A stretch of DNA of 64,000 nt from Pollutimonas bauzanensis (GCF_900129885.1 NZ_FQXE01000001.1:248001-312000), one strand, 5' to 3'. Positions 15,725-24,052 are shown, numbered from the stretch's first letter. Notes: a model not told the origin generated them from the sequence alone. A program made the numbers and translations.

Positions 15725-16003
15725 ATGAGCTATGGCAAATTTGTAGGCGAACTCAACAAGGGTATCGAAGGCTACATTGCCGCTTATGATAATAAAAGCG
15801 GGCATGGTGGATGTGTTTTACATATAAAAGGCCGGCGCACTATTCTGGTCCCGGCGGCCGTCATTGACCATCAAAGGCCCCAGGCCCTTATCCTGCTTCG
15901 GGCAAAGATATCCGAAGAGCGCTGGGAAGCGCCCCACCTGCTCCTGACGGACCGGGACGGCAAGCTGATATTCGAGAGCGAGGTCCTGCCGGCCGCCGCC
16001 TAG
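15725..16003 (+). CDS. Hypothetical protein, 92 residues
   Basis: Starts MSYGKFVGELNKGIEGYIAA after a good AAGGAAG ribosome binding site. The product looks like a small beta-rich cytoplasmic domain (GGCVLHIKGRRTILVPAAV, then PHLLLTDRDGKLIFESEVLP), without signal or membrane segment. I do not recognise the family. Its tail converges on the minus-strand gene at 16043. Confidence 0.7.
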   Translation: MSYGKFVGELNKGIEGYIAAYDNKSGHGGCVLHIKGRRTILVPAAVIDHQRPQALILLRAKISEERWEAPHLLLTDRDGKLIFESEVLPAAA

Positions 16004-16042
16004 GCAAAAGGGTGAGCGGCGGCACGCTCGCGCTCGCGGCAA

Positions 16043-16345
16043 TTACATGCCAACCGACTTTTTTATCTGGCTGTTCTGGGCCGCGACGAGCTGATCGAGC
16101 TCTTCTTTCGAACTCGAGCCCAGCTCCAGCAGCAGCATCAGGCTGTCCTTCCCCATTGTCTTGGCCACGCCCGCAATCGCGCGGTATCTGGCTATTTCCC
16201 GCTGCTCGGCCGCAGCGGACGCCGGCATATCCGAATCCCTGCCGGTGACTGCCTCGATCTCCTGCAGCAAGCGGGGGTGGAGCTCGAAAAACCGCTGCTT
16301 GCCGCGGGCCACCACTTCTTTGATCCTGCTGGCTTCTTCGCTCAT
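16043..16345 (-). CDS. Hypothetical helical protein, 100 residues
   Basis: Predicted all-helical soluble protein: MSEEASRIKEVVARGKQRFF, a middle Ala/Glu-rich helix (PASAAAEQREIARYRAI), and LMLLLELGSSSKEELDQLVA at the C-terminus. No signal and no known motif. Convergent with the gene at 15725 and followed upstream by another small minus-strand gene at 16399. A tandem arrangement in one unit is possible (about 50 bases between them). Confidence 0.65.
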   Translation of the reverse strand: MSEEASRIKEVVARGKQRFFELHPRLLQEIEAVTGRDSDMPASAAAEQREIARYRAIAGVAKTMGKDSLMLLLELGSSSKEELDQLVAAQNSQIKKSVGM

Positions 16346-16398
16346 GTTTGTCCCGTATATATCGCGCGGCCCATCTTACCCCAAGCCCGCGCCTGGGT

Positions 16399-16617
16399 TC
16401 ATGCGGAGCGCAGGGGCCGGACCGGGCGCTCCACCAGCGATTCACGCCAGCTTCCCTCATAATCGAAATCCGGCGCCGCCAATTCGGCAGCTATCCAGAA
16501 ATCGGCGGACGCCGCCACATCCGGCTCGCAATACCAATGCGCCTTGCCATCGGCATCCAGCGCCCACCAGCGCGCAAGTTTCGGCGCCTGCTTCCAGTCC
16601 ACTCCGTTGTATGCCAT
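16399..16617 (-). CDS. Small aromatic-rich hypothetical protein
   Basis: A 72-residue cytoplasmic protein, MAYNGVDWKQAPKLARWWAL and on through GKAHWYCEPDVAASADFW and PDFDYEGSWRESLVERPVRP. The high Trp/Tyr content and charged loops suggest a small folded domain; no family is recognised. The start at 16617 has GGGAGGCGGCC upstream. The longer open frame to 16650 has no ribosome binding site. Confidence 0.7.
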   Translation of the reverse strand: MAYNGVDWKQAPKLARWWALDADGKAHWYCEPDVAASADFWIAAELAAPDFDYEGSWRESLVERPVRPLRSA

Positions 16618-16846
16618 GGCCGCCTCCCGGTCGTCCTGGTGATCGTACACCTGTCAGCGTAGCAGCAAAATCAAGGCGCGGACGGCGGCCCGTTGCCGGC
16701 GCGCCAGGCCACTAAAACGTAACAGATCGCCTGCCAGGCAGCCCAGGTATTTCAGCGTGCTTCAAAATCGGCGTGACGCGCTTGCGGCGGCGCGAGCGCA
16801 TCGATACGCTATGGATGTCTATTCCGAAACCTGATGGAGCGCCGCT

Positions 16847-17176
16847 ATGAAACTACCCCTGAACCTGGCTCAATTCGCCATCGCGGGACTTATGGCCCTG
16901 GCCGTCGCGACCTCCGCGTCGGCCGCCGATCGCAAAACCACCAACACCTTGCTTGGAGCCGGCCTGGGAGCCGTGGCGGGCGCCGTGCTGACGCAGGGGG
17001 ATCCACTCCTGACCTTGGGGGGCGCGGCCGCAGGCGGCCTGCTTGGCAATGTTCTGACTGAAGACCGCGGCCGCTCTGGCTGGAAGCAGGGCGGGGCCCG
17101 CCCCCGCGTCGAACGCCGCCAGGTCGCGCAGCGCTATCGCCACGACAGGCGCGACCGCGGCTTGCGTCACAGGTAA
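16847..17176 (+). CDS. Exported glycine-zipper protein
   Basis: A 109-residue protein with a signal peptide (to about residue 27, ATSASAADRK). A glycine-rich hydrophobic segment, LLGAGLGAVAGAVLTQG then LLTLGGAAAGGLLGNVL, matches glycine-zipper membrane proteins of the Rick_17kDa/SlyB-like kind. The tail is strongly basic (RPRVERRQVAQRYRHDRRDR) and could contact the murein, lipopolysaccharide or nucleic acid. No lipobox is visible, so it is probably periplasmic or inserted through the zipper segment. Confidence 0.75.
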   Translation: MKLPLNLAQFAIAGLMALAVATSASAADRKTTNTLLGAGLGAVAGAVLTQGDPLLTLGGAAAGGLLGNVLTEDRGRSGWKQGGARPRVERRQVAQRYRHDRRDRGLRHR

Positions 17177-17190
17177 AAGGCTCCAGGCAA

Positions 17191-17295
17191 TCAGGCCGGC
17201 GGATGCTGGGCCTTTCTGCGACTGGCTTCCGCTTTGCCGGCGGCCTGGGCCTCATTCAGCGACTGGTCTTGCGAGGTCCTCGCGGGCATTGTCAT
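17191..17295 (-). CDS. Possible very small protein (34 codons)
   Basis: An open frame from ATG 17295 (or 17289, with CAGGA upstream) gives MTMPARTSQDQSLNEAQAAG followed by a short basic tail, ending just before the glycine-zipper gene. The size and Gln/Ala-rich hydrophilic composition fit the neighbouring tiny proteins, but coding potential is not proven. Confidence 0.3.
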   Translation of the reverse strand: MTMPARTSQDQSLNEAQAAGKAEASRRKAQHPPA

Positions 17296-17391
17296 TCCTG
17301 ATGTTCCATTTTCATCTCCTGCGCCAATTTGTGGCGGGGCTTGCGGCGCTGTACAGGCCCGCCCTTGCGGAACCGGTATGGCGCCAAAGCT

Positions 17392-17592
17392 TCACGGCAG
17401 GGAATCGATGTATTCCTTTGCAAACTTCACGCCATCGGCAATGGCTTCGTCCGCCGATTCGCTGTCATCGTAGCCGCCGCGATTGATGGCCATGCCATCG
17501 ATCAGCAGGCCGAAGCCATGGCCCCCGCCGGCTTTATCGATGGACAGGACCTCGACCTCCCGATCCTTGTAGTTGAACACTTTCTTACCCAT
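17392..17592 (-). CDS. Small hypothetical protein, 66 residues
   Basis: MGKKVFNYKDREVEVLSIDK, then GGGHGFGLLIDGMAINRGGY and an acidic helical end (DDSESADEAIADGVKFAKEY). It looks like a compact alpha/beta domain; I do not recognise the family. It lies 36 bases downstream of the DUF883 gene on the same strand, so the two probably form an operon. The leader before the ATG (GGAGTAGCC) contains GGAG. Confidence 0.7.
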   Translation of the reverse strand: MGKKVFNYKDREVEVLSIDKAGGGHGFGLLIDGMAINRGGYDDSESADEAIADGVKFAKEYIDSLP

Positions 17593-17628
17593 GGCTACTC
17601 CAGGAAATCGACATCGGCGAGGGCCGCT

Positions 17629-17892
17629 TCACTTCTTCATGCGACCCCAGAGGTAGAAGATGGCGGCGACCACCGCAACGGCCGTGATCGGGTTGGCCCT
17701 TACCGCATCTTTGGCGCACACCAGCGCATTTTCGAGGGCATCGCGCCCGTCGTCCAGCGCGTCTTCGGCGATATTCTTGACGCGGGCCGTGGCGTCGGAA
17801 GCCTTGCTGGCCGCGGTGCTGATCGCCCGGTCGGCACTCTCCGCGCCCTTCTCGATTGCTTCTTTGGCCTTGTCCGCAGGTTGTTCAGCCAT
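17629..17892 (-). CDS. DUF883/ElaB-YqjD family membrane-anchored protein
   Basis: An 87-residue protein with a long amphipathic helical region (AIEKGAESADRAISTAASKA, then ARVKNIAEDALDDGRDALEN), followed by a C-terminal membrane helix (ANPITAVAVVAAIFYLWGRM). This is the layout of ElaB/YqjD/DUF883 proteins, tail-anchored inner-membrane proteins that associate with ribosomes in stationary phase in E. coli. The start at 17892 is preceded by GAGGAGA. First gene of a two-gene unit with 17392. Confidence 0.82.
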   Translation of the reverse strand: MAEQPADKAKEAIEKGAESADRAISTAASKASDATARVKNIAEDALDDGRDALENALVCAKDAVRANPITAVAVVAAIFYLWGRMKK

Positions 17893-18154
17893 GGGAATCT
17901 CCTCATTGTTGGCATGTGGTGCAGGACGTTCAAGTATCGGCCACCTGCGGAAAAAAGGGGCGACGACGTTGAAACGGAGTATTTCAGAAAAGAGCGGGCG
18001 CCCGCGCGCGGCCCCGGCGGCGGTGTTCATTTCTTTCGCGTGCTGAGCCTACGGAAGGTAGAATCTGCAATGAACAACAGCGACGCGCTGGGGATCGTCC
18101 GGATATGACGAGGCTTACGCGGCCGGCACCGAGGCGCACTCTCTGGAGGAAAAC

Positions 18155-18385
18155 ATGCCCAACGAAAAATATACCGCCGAATTCGACGACCCGGTGGAAA
18201 TTGCGCCGGGGCAGTGGCGCTACACCTACCGCATACTCAACAGCCACGGGCTGCCCGTGGCGGGAATGACGCGCACCGATGAAGCGTGCTGCTCCGCGGA
18301 GGACGCCTCTGAACAGGCAGCCATCCAGGCCGAGGTCGATATCGATACGCTGGAAGGCCGAGATCGGGCTGAGCGCCGCAAATAG
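18155..18385 (+). CDS. Small hypothetical protein, 76 residues
   Basis: MPNEKYTAEFDDPVEIAPGQ, then WRYTYRILNSHGLPVAGMTR and an acidic helix with a double cysteine (ACCSAEDASEQAA) ending in basic residues. Start preceded by GGAGGAAA. No recognised family. It ends about 170 bases upstream of the alcohol dehydrogenase gene, outside its FNR box. Confidence 0.65.
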   Translation: MPNEKYTAEFDDPVEIAPGQWRYTYRILNSHGLPVAGMTRTDEACCSAEDASEQAAIQAEVDIDTLEGRDRAERRK

Positions 18386-18482
18386 CGCAAGGAGAGCGGC
18401 AGGCGACCGCGCCGGCAGGCGCGCCCGCGCAAGCGACTGGACTTGGCCGGCATGAAGGCCGTGCCGGCATTGGCCGTGAATA

Positions 18483-18496
18483 TTGCGCAAGATCAA
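18483..18496. promoter_or_regulatory. FNR-type box, alcohol dehydrogenase promoter
   Basis: TTGCG-CAAG-ATCAA: one perfect half site (ATCAA) and one degenerate half (TTG). TATGGT at 18518-18523 is a -10-like hexamer that puts the box centre near -41.5, as in FNR class II promoters. The dehydrogenase starts at 18558. Confidence 0.55.
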
Positions 18497-18557
18497 TATC
18501 CACGCCGATTTCCGCGGTATGGTGGATATGCCCGCAACGCTTGCAGGAAGTAGCGCG

Positions 18558-19574
18558 ATGAACTCCAGCCCCGACACCATGAATGCAATGGTTCTCCACC
18601 GCCCTGGCGACAGGCTGCGCCTCGAGCGGCTTGCGCGTCCGGTCGCGGGGCCGGGGCAGATCCAAATCCGCGTCGAAGCATGCGGAGTCTGCCGCACCGA
18701 TCTGCATCTTATCGATGGCGAACTGGACGATCCTATCCTGCCCATCGTGCCTGGCCATGAAATCGTCGGGCGCGTCAGCGCGGTGGGGCCGCAGGTGTCG
18801 GGGTTCTCCCTGAATCAGCGCGTAGGCGTGCCGTGGCTGGGCTGGACCTGCGGAAAATGCCGCTACTGCCTGAGCGGACGCGAAAATCTATGCGACGCGG
18901 CCCGTTTCACCGGTTATCAGATCAATGGCGGATTTGCGCAATACACGGTGGCCGACGCCCGCTACTGCTTTGCGCTCGGGGACGCCGCGGACGCCCCTGC
19001 GGCAGTGGAATTGGCCCCCCTTTTGTGCGCCGGCCTGATCGGCTATCGGGCGCTGCGCCTGGCGGGCGACGCGCAACATATCGGTCTTTATGGATTTGGC
19101 GCGGCGGCCCATATCATCGCGCAGGTACTGAACCATCAGGGGCGTTCCTTCTACGCTTTCACGCGCCCGGGCGATCTGGACAGCCAGCAGTTCGCCCGCC
19201 GCCTCGGGGCGGCCTGGGCCGGGGGAACCGACCAGCCGCCGCCGGCCGCCCTCGATGCCGCCCTGCTCTTCGCGCCGGCCGGCGCGCTGGTTCCGCTGGC
19301 CCTGGGCCATACGGAAAAAGGAGGCTGCGTAGTGTGCGCTGGCATCCACATGAGCGACATCCCCGGCTTTCCCTACGCCCGTCTCTGGGGGGAACGGACC
19401 ATCCGTTCCGTCGCCAATCTCACGCGCAACGATGGGCTGGAGTTTCTCGAGCTGGCGCGGCAGGCCCCCATCCATACGGCGGTTACCGTCTTCCCCCTGG
19501 AGCGCGCAAACGAAGCCCTGGCGCGCCTGCGCTCTGGCGCATCGCAGGGGGCGGTGGTGCTGGACCTGGGCTGA
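18558..19574 (+). CDS. Zinc-dependent alcohol dehydrogenase
   Basis: Medium-chain zinc dehydrogenase of 338 residues. The catalytic-zinc region is VEACGVCRTDLHLIDGEL with the later PGHEIVGRVSAVG; the structural-zinc loop is CGKCRYCLSGRENLCDAARF. The nucleotide-binding half contains GLYGFGAAAHIIAQV. It belongs to the AdhP/alcohol dehydrogenase group that reduces aldehydes or oxidises alcohols during low-oxygen metabolism. The start at 18558 is chosen for the AGGAAG seven bases upstream. An FNR-type box at 18483 places it in the regulon described for this region. Confidence 0.9.
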   Translation: MNSSPDTMNAMVLHRPGDRLRLERLARPVAGPGQIQIRVEACGVCRTDLHLIDGELDDPILPIVPGHEIVGRVSAVGPQVSGFSLNQRVGVPWLGWTCGKCRYCLSGRENLCDAARFTGYQINGGFAQYTVADARYCFALGDAADAPAAVELAPLLCAGLIGYRALRLAGDAQHIGLYGFGAAAHIIAQVLNHQGRSFYAFTRPGDLDSQQFARRLGAAWAGGTDQPPPAALDAALLFAPAGALVPLALGHTEKGGCVVCAGIHMSDIPGFPYARLWGERTIRSVANLTRNDGLEFLELARQAPIHTAVTVFPLERANEALARLRSGASQGAVVLDLG

Positions 19575-19672
19575 GCATCCCCTCCTCATGCCATCGCCTG
19601 CGGCAGGCGCCTTGCCGCTATGGCTGCGTGCGTAGCGGCGGCGCCCGGCCGGCCCGCCAATCTTTCCCCCGC

Positions 19673-19686
19673 TTGACCGGCATCAA
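19673..19686. promoter_or_regulatory. FNR-type box, first BON gene
   Basis: TTGAC-CGGC-ATCAA. The predicted start point 41.5 bases downstream of the centre is near 19721, with CAGAAT (19708-19713) as the -10. The same arrangement is present at the second BON gene. Confidence 0.75.
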
Positions 19687-19704
19687 CACGCCAGTCCTCT
19701 CTTG

Positions 19705-19723
19705 GCACAGAATCGTTTTGTGC
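19705..19723. promoter_or_regulatory. Palindrome over the predicted -10 of the first BON promoter
   Basis: GCACAGAATCGTTTTGTGC: arms GCACAnAA and TTnTGTGC around TCG. It overlaps the predicted -10 and start point and is identical in the second copy (26462-26480), so it may be a repressor site or a leader hairpin. Confidence 0.5.
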
Positions 19724-19790
19724 GCCGCGGCAGTCGTTGCGGCCTTGATGTGCACCCCACACACTGAACCTTACCGAGATGGAGAGCATG

Positions 19791-20438
19791 ATGAAAGACG
19801 ACGAACTTCGCCAGCACATTATCGATGAACTCGACTTCGAACCCAGCATAGACGCCGCCAGCATCGGCGTCGCGGTCGACGACGGGATCGTCACGCTGTC
19901 CGGCCATGTCGCCAGCTACGCCGAAAAGGTCGCGGCAGAACATGCCGCGCGGCGCGTCAAGGGTGTGCGCGGCATCGCCCAGGAGATCGAAGTCCGCTTC
20001 CCCGACGCCAAGAAGACCGCGGACGACCAGATCGCCAAGCGGGCCGTGGACATCCTCGCCTGGAACACCACGATTCCCGATGGCGCGGTGCAGGTGAAAG
20101 TCCAGCAGGGCTGGGTCACGCTGTCGGGCAAGGTGGATTGGCAGTTCCAGCGCATCAGCGCCGCCGACGCGGTGCGCCGGCTCTCGGGCGTGGCCGGCGT
20201 CAGCAACCTCATCGAGGTCAAGCCCGAGGTTCACCCCGCCGACATCCAGAGCAGCATCGAGGGCGCGCTCAAGCGCAGCGCCGCGCTGGAAGCCCACGGC
20301 ATCCGCATCCAGGTGGATGGCAGCAAGGTGATACTGGACGGCCTGGTGCACAGCTGGCATGAGCGCGACGCGGCGGAGCGGGCGGCGTGGTCCGTGCCCG
20401 GCGTAGTCGCCGTCAGCAACAATCTGGCCATAGGCTGA
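19791..20438 (+). CDS. Triple BON-domain protein (copy 1)
   Basis: A 215-residue protein made of three BON domains of about 65 residues each (roughly 3-70, 75-145 and 148-214). Each has the central pattern seen in VAVDDGIVTLSGHVASYAEK, VQQGWVTLSGKVDWQFQR and VDGSKVILDGLVHSWHERD. BON domains bind phospholipid membranes; proteins of this type without a signal peptide are linked to osmotic and general stress. A near-identical gene of equal length lies at 26547. The ATG at 19791 corresponds to the only start available in that copy (MKDDELRQ), with GGAGAG upstream. It is controlled by an FNR-type box. Confidence 0.88.
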   Translation: MKDDELRQHIIDELDFEPSIDAASIGVAVDDGIVTLSGHVASYAEKVAAEHAARRVKGVRGIAQEIEVRFPDAKKTADDQIAKRAVDILAWNTTIPDGAVQVKVQQGWVTLSGKVDWQFQRISAADAVRRLSGVAGVSNLIEVKPEVHPADIQSSIEGALKRSAALEAHGIRIQVDGSKVILDGLVHSWHERDAAERAAWSVPGVVAVSNNLAIG

Positions 20439-20457
20439 CCGCCAGCCAGGCGCGGCG

Positions 20458-21990
20458 CTAATCGCAGCGCAACGCTGCGCTTGCCCGCGCCACTACGGCG
20501 GCGATGCCATCGTCCGCCTGGATGCGCGTCCAGCCATCCGATTCTTGCCGCCGCGCAAGCTGCAGGCGCAGCACGTCCGCGTTGGCATCGGAAATGTCGC
20601 CGCGGCGCGCCTCGACGCGCGTGAACAGCTCGGCGGGCGAGGCCTCGAGCCTGAGGCCGGCGAAGGGGACGCCGGCATCCAGGGCGCTTTGTTCGATGCG
20701 CTCGCGATCCTCCGGCCGAAGAAACACCGCATCGGCGATCACGGCATGGCCGGTCGCGAGTATCGCCCGCGCTTCCCGCGCCAGGATCGCGTAGACCTGT
20801 TCCGATGCCTGCGCCGCGTAGGCGTCTTGCGGCAAAGAAGTCTCGGCGGAGACGCCATGGATGCGCTTGCGGATGCGGTCGCTGGCCAATATCCGGGCGC
20901 CGGGCGCGGGGCCTATGCGGCAGGCGAGCGCCGCCGCGAGCGTCGACTTGCCTGTGCCGCTCAGGCCGGCGATCGCCACCAGGCGGGCCGGCGCCGGCTC
21001 GAGCAAGCGCAGCGCCAGCCCCATGAAAGCCCTGGCTTCGCGGATAGACGCTGCGCGGTCTCCTTCCCCGGCCGTTTCAGCCCGCGCAGCCACGACATGG
21101 GCCCGGACAGCCGCCCGCAGAGACATGAAAAAAGGCATGAGCGGCAGGCCGTCCGCCTCATCGCGCTCGTCGAGGTAGCGGTTCAGGACCAGATTGGCGA
21201 TTGATTCGCGGCCGCAGCGCCACAAATCCATGACCAGGAAAGCCAGGTCATACAGCACGTCTATGGTCGCCAGCGCATCATTGAATTCCAGGCAGTCAAA
21301 CAGCGTGGGCGCGCCATTGACCAGGCAAATATTGCCCAGGTGCAGATCGCCATGGCAGCGCCGGACCTTGCCCGCTTGCGCGCGGGCATCGAGCAGCGCC
21401 TCATGGCGCCTGAGCGCCGCGCGCAGCGCGGCATTGAGCCTGGCGACATCGTCCGGCGCAAAGATGCGCGTCGCCGCCAGCGATTGCTCGTTGATGTCGA
21501 GCACCGACATGATATTGGCGGCGCCCCGGCGGCGATGGTCGATGTCCGCCCCGGCATGAAAACGCGCGATGCCGCGCGCCAGTTCCGTGGCCAATGCCGG
21601 CGTCAACTGGCCGCGCGCCGCCATCCGGTCGAACAGCGTTTCCTCATCGAAGCGCGCCATCTCCACGACGGCGTCGACGAGCTCCCCCTGGTCGGCGAAG
21701 GCGAGCCGGCCGTCCGCCCCGCGCCTGATGGCGTGCACCGCTATGTAGAGGGCGGCGGCGGTGCGCCGGTTCAATTCGAGCTCCTTCTCGCACGCAGCCA
21801 GGCGCCGCTGCGCCGTGGAAAAATCGACGTAGGGCAGACAAACGGCCCGCTTGAGCTTGTAGGCGCGCCGCCCCACAAGGAAAACCACCGAGATGTGAGT
21901 TTCAATAATGGCGACAGGGCTCGCAGGCTCGCCGTAGTTCGCCGGATCGGCCAAAAAAGCCAGGGTGGACGCTTGGTCTTGGACAGGCAT
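20458..21990 (-). CDS. Fused aminoglycoside-phosphotransferase-like and AAA-type kinase protein
   Basis: A 510-residue cytoplasmic protein. The N-terminal 330 residues have an APH/kinase-like fold with the catalytic loop CHGDLHLGNICLVNG and the following metal-binding FDCLEFND. The C-terminal 170 residues form a P-loop kinase with Walker A GLSGTGKSTLA near residue 350. Such fusions are common in proteobacteria and frequently sit beside stress genes; the substrate is unknown, and antibiotic resistance is not implied. The start at 21990 (MPVQDQAS) follows GAGGAGGGGAG. The perfect FNR box at 22076 lies upstream and is shared with the divergent regulator gene. Confidence 0.85.
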   Translation of the reverse strand: MPVQDQASTLAFLADPANYGEPASPVAIIETHISVVFLVGRRAYKLKRAVCLPYVDFSTAQRRLAACEKELELNRRTAAALYIAVHAIRRGADGRLAFADQGELVDAVVEMARFDEETLFDRMAARGQLTPALATELARGIARFHAGADIDHRRRGAANIMSVLDINEQSLAATRIFAPDDVARLNAALRAALRRHEALLDARAQAGKVRRCHGDLHLGNICLVNGAPTLFDCLEFNDALATIDVLYDLAFLVMDLWRCGRESIANLVLNRYLDERDEADGLPLMPFFMSLRAAVRAHVVAARAETAGEGDRAASIREARAFMGLALRLLEPAPARLVAIAGLSGTGKSTLAAALACRIGPAPGARILASDRIRKRIHGVSAETSLPQDAYAAQASEQVYAILAREARAILATGHAVIADAVFLRPEDRERIEQSALDAGVPFAGLRLEASPAELFTRVEARRGDISDANADVLRLQLARRQESDGWTRIQADDGIAAVVARASAALRCD

Positions 21991-22075
21991 ACCGGTAGCT
22001 CCCCTCCTCATGCGGGCAAGGTCCCCCGAGGACAAGTATTTACATGCAAAATGCCACACATCGTTACGGAAGTGC

Positions 22076-22089
22076 TTGATCTAAATCAA
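22076..22089. promoter_or_regulatory. Perfect FNR box between the kinase gene and the Crp/Fnr gene
   Basis: TTGAT-CTAA-ATCAA, both half sites exact. On the plus strand TATACT (22113-22118) is a good -10, placing the box centre at about -41.5 for the regulator gene, the class II activation position. On the minus strand it precedes the kinase gene. Confidence 0.85.
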
Positions 22090-22218
22090 ATTTCCTGCAG
22101 CCCTGCGGATACTATACTGAACTGCAGTACTCGCTCCTGCGATACGGCCGCTCCACTTGCCGCACCGTCATCTTGATGTAGTCGCTCAATGCACCAATAG
22201 TGCAATAAATCGAGAGCT

Positions 22219-23055
22219 ATGATGAATGCTATCCAACGTATGCAGGCCGCCGTTCCCAGTGTGCGCGGCGAGTCCAATCCCCACCCCGGCGCGCAGGGCG
22301 CCAGGCTCTTCTCCACGATTCAGGACATCTATGAACTGCTGCCGTTCGGCCGGCAGGCCCGCAGCGGCGGGCAGACCGAAACCGCGCTGCAATTCAGGCA
22401 CAGGCGGGCCAAGGCCGGACAAGCCGTCTATCGCATGGGCCAGGCCTTCGATGTCTTGTACATCGTAAGGCTCGGTTTCTTGAAAACCGTGATACGCAGC
22501 GTGGATGGCGACGCCCGGGTGCTTTCCTTCCCGGCGAAAGGCGATTTCCTGGGCTTCGACGGCATCTACCGCAATCGCTACGCCACCGACGCCATCGCCT
22601 TGACCGACTGTGAACTCGTAGCGCTGCCATTCAAGCAGTTGCTGACCATGGCCCATTCCTACAGGGACCTGGAGCAAATGATATACCTCGCCATCAGCCG
22701 CGAACTGGCGCCCGGGCGCCCCGAAAGCCTGGCTGGCGCGATCAGGGCGGAAGCCCGCGTGGCCCGCTTCCTCGAAAAGCAGGCCGATAGCTACGCCAGC
22801 CTGGGGTATTCCCCCCGCAATTTCCTGCTGCCCATGAGCAGGCGCGATATCGGCAGCTATCTGGGCCTGTCGCTGGAAACGGTCAGCCGCTCGCTTTCCG
22901 CCATGGCGAGCGCCGGCGTTATCGCCATCGAGCGGCGCCATGTACAAATACTGAAACCCGAATTGCTGCATTTGTTTCGCCATATGCATCCTTTGCCGAA
23001 GGCAAAATCCCGGCATCGGCCGCGGGAGATCGAACTGGCGGAGGCTGGACAATAG
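22219..23055 (+). CDS. Crp/Fnr family regulator with FNR-type DNA recognition but no Fe-S cysteines
   Basis: A 278-residue regulator: cyclic-nucleotide-like beta domain (about 50-150), dimer helix (about 160-185) and C-terminal helix-turn-helix (about 195-250). The recognition helix MSRRDIGSYLGLSLETVSRS matches E. coli FNR, including the E-x-x-S-R residues that read TTGAT half sites. Only one Cys is present (TDCELVALPF, aligning with Cys122 of E. coli FNR). The N-terminal cysteines that bind [4Fe-4S] are absent, so it resembles FixK rather than a true oxygen sensor. Its own promoter carries a perfect FNR box. GAGAGCT precedes the ATG; the next ATG at 22222 is also possible. Confidence 0.9.
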   Translation: MMNAIQRMQAAVPSVRGESNPHPGAQGARLFSTIQDIYELLPFGRQARSGGQTETALQFRHRRAKAGQAVYRMGQAFDVLYIVRLGFLKTVIRSVDGDARVLSFPAKGDFLGFDGIYRNRYATDAIALTDCELVALPFKQLLTMAHSYRDLEQMIYLAISRELAPGRPESLAGAIRAEARVARFLEKQADSYASLGYSPRNFLLPMSRRDIGSYLGLSLETVSRSLSAMASAGVIAIERRHVQILKPELLHLFRHMHPLPKAKSRHRPREIELAEAGQ

Positions 23056-23105
23056 CCGGCCTGTGCCACCGCGATGATCGCGCCATGCGAACCGCTACGT
23101 GCATG

Positions 23106-23119
23106 TTGATCCCCGTCAA
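23106..23119. promoter_or_regulatory. FNR-type box, SDR gene at 23180
   Basis: TTGAT-CCCC-GTCAA. AGAATG (23143-23148) is a weak candidate -10. The gene starts 61 bases past the box. Confidence 0.6.
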
Positions 23120-23179
23120 TCCGTGATCCGGACCGGCGGCGCAGAATGAAGCGAGCATCCAGGATTCGGGAGAACGGCC

Positions 23180-24052
23180 ATGCGTTTACAGGACAAGGTT
23201 GCCATCATTACCGGCGCGGGCACCGGCATCGGGGAGGCGATCGCGCACAAATTCGCCCGCGAGGGCGCGTTGCTTGTGCTCGCGGGGCTGCCGGCCGACC
23301 CTGTCGCCGACGTAGCCCAAGCCATCGCCAGGGCGGGAGGCCGCGCCGAGGCCTATTGCGGGGACTTGGCCGACGAGCCGCAAGCCCGCGCGTGCGTCGA
23401 TCTCGCCCTGCGGAAATTCGGGGCGCTCGACGTGCTGGTGAGCAATGCCGGCATTTTCATCGCCAATGCCGAGACCGATGCCTACCGTATCGAAGATTTC
23501 GACCGGACCATCAGGAGCAATATCCGCACGGCATTTCTGATGAGCAAGTTCGCCCTGCCCCATCTGCGGGCCAGCCGCGGAAATATCATTTTCACAGGCT
23601 CGGAAGCCGGGTTGAACGGCTCGCCCGGATTCACGCCTTACGGCGGCAGCAAAGGCTTTCTTCACGCCTTCATGAAAGGCGTCGCCCTGGAGCAGGCGCC
23701 CTATGGCGTAAGGGCCAATTGCGTCTGCCCCGGCCCCATCGACACCGCCTGGACCCGCGGCGCCGACAGCCCGATAGGGCCGGCCGAGCAAGCGTCGATC
23801 GACGCCATGGTCCCGCTCGGGCGCCGCGGGACGCCCGAAGAAATCGCAAATATCTTCGCATTTCTCGCGTCCGACGAAGCGAGCTACGTAACGGGCGCGC
23901 TATGGCTGGCCGATGGCGGCGTCACGCCGGCCAAAAGCGATATTGGCGCGAGGGTCGGCGCCGAGCTGCGGCGCGCGCCGGACGGCGCGCTGACGCTCAG
24001 GCACACACACGACGGACTGCGCGGCAAAGAGGTCTACCGCGCGCGCTCGTGA
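23180..24052 (+). CDS. Short-chain dehydrogenase/reductase
   Basis: SDR of 290 residues: cofactor motif ITGAGTGIGEAI near residue 10, SNAGIFIANAE near residue 88, catalytic YGGSKGFLHAF near residue 153, and the usual WLADGGVTPAKS near residue 243. A further 40 residues follow (to KEVYRARS), so it is longer than the standard 250-residue SDR; the extension is unassigned. An FNR-type box at 23106 and its position directly after the Crp/Fnr gene tie it to the low-oxygen regulon. Substrate unknown. Confidence 0.88.
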   Translation: MRLQDKVAIITGAGTGIGEAIAHKFAREGALLVLAGLPADPVADVAQAIARAGGRAEAYCGDLADEPQARACVDLALRKFGALDVLVSNAGIFIANAETDAYRIEDFDRTIRSNIRTAFLMSKFALPHLRASRGNIIFTGSEAGLNGSPGFTPYGGSKGFLHAFMKGVALEQAPYGVRANCVCPGPIDTAWTRGADSPIGPAEQASIDAMVPLGRRGTPEEIANIFAFLASDEASYVTGALWLADGGVTPAKSDIGARVGAELRRAPDGALTLRHTHDGLRGKEVYRARS

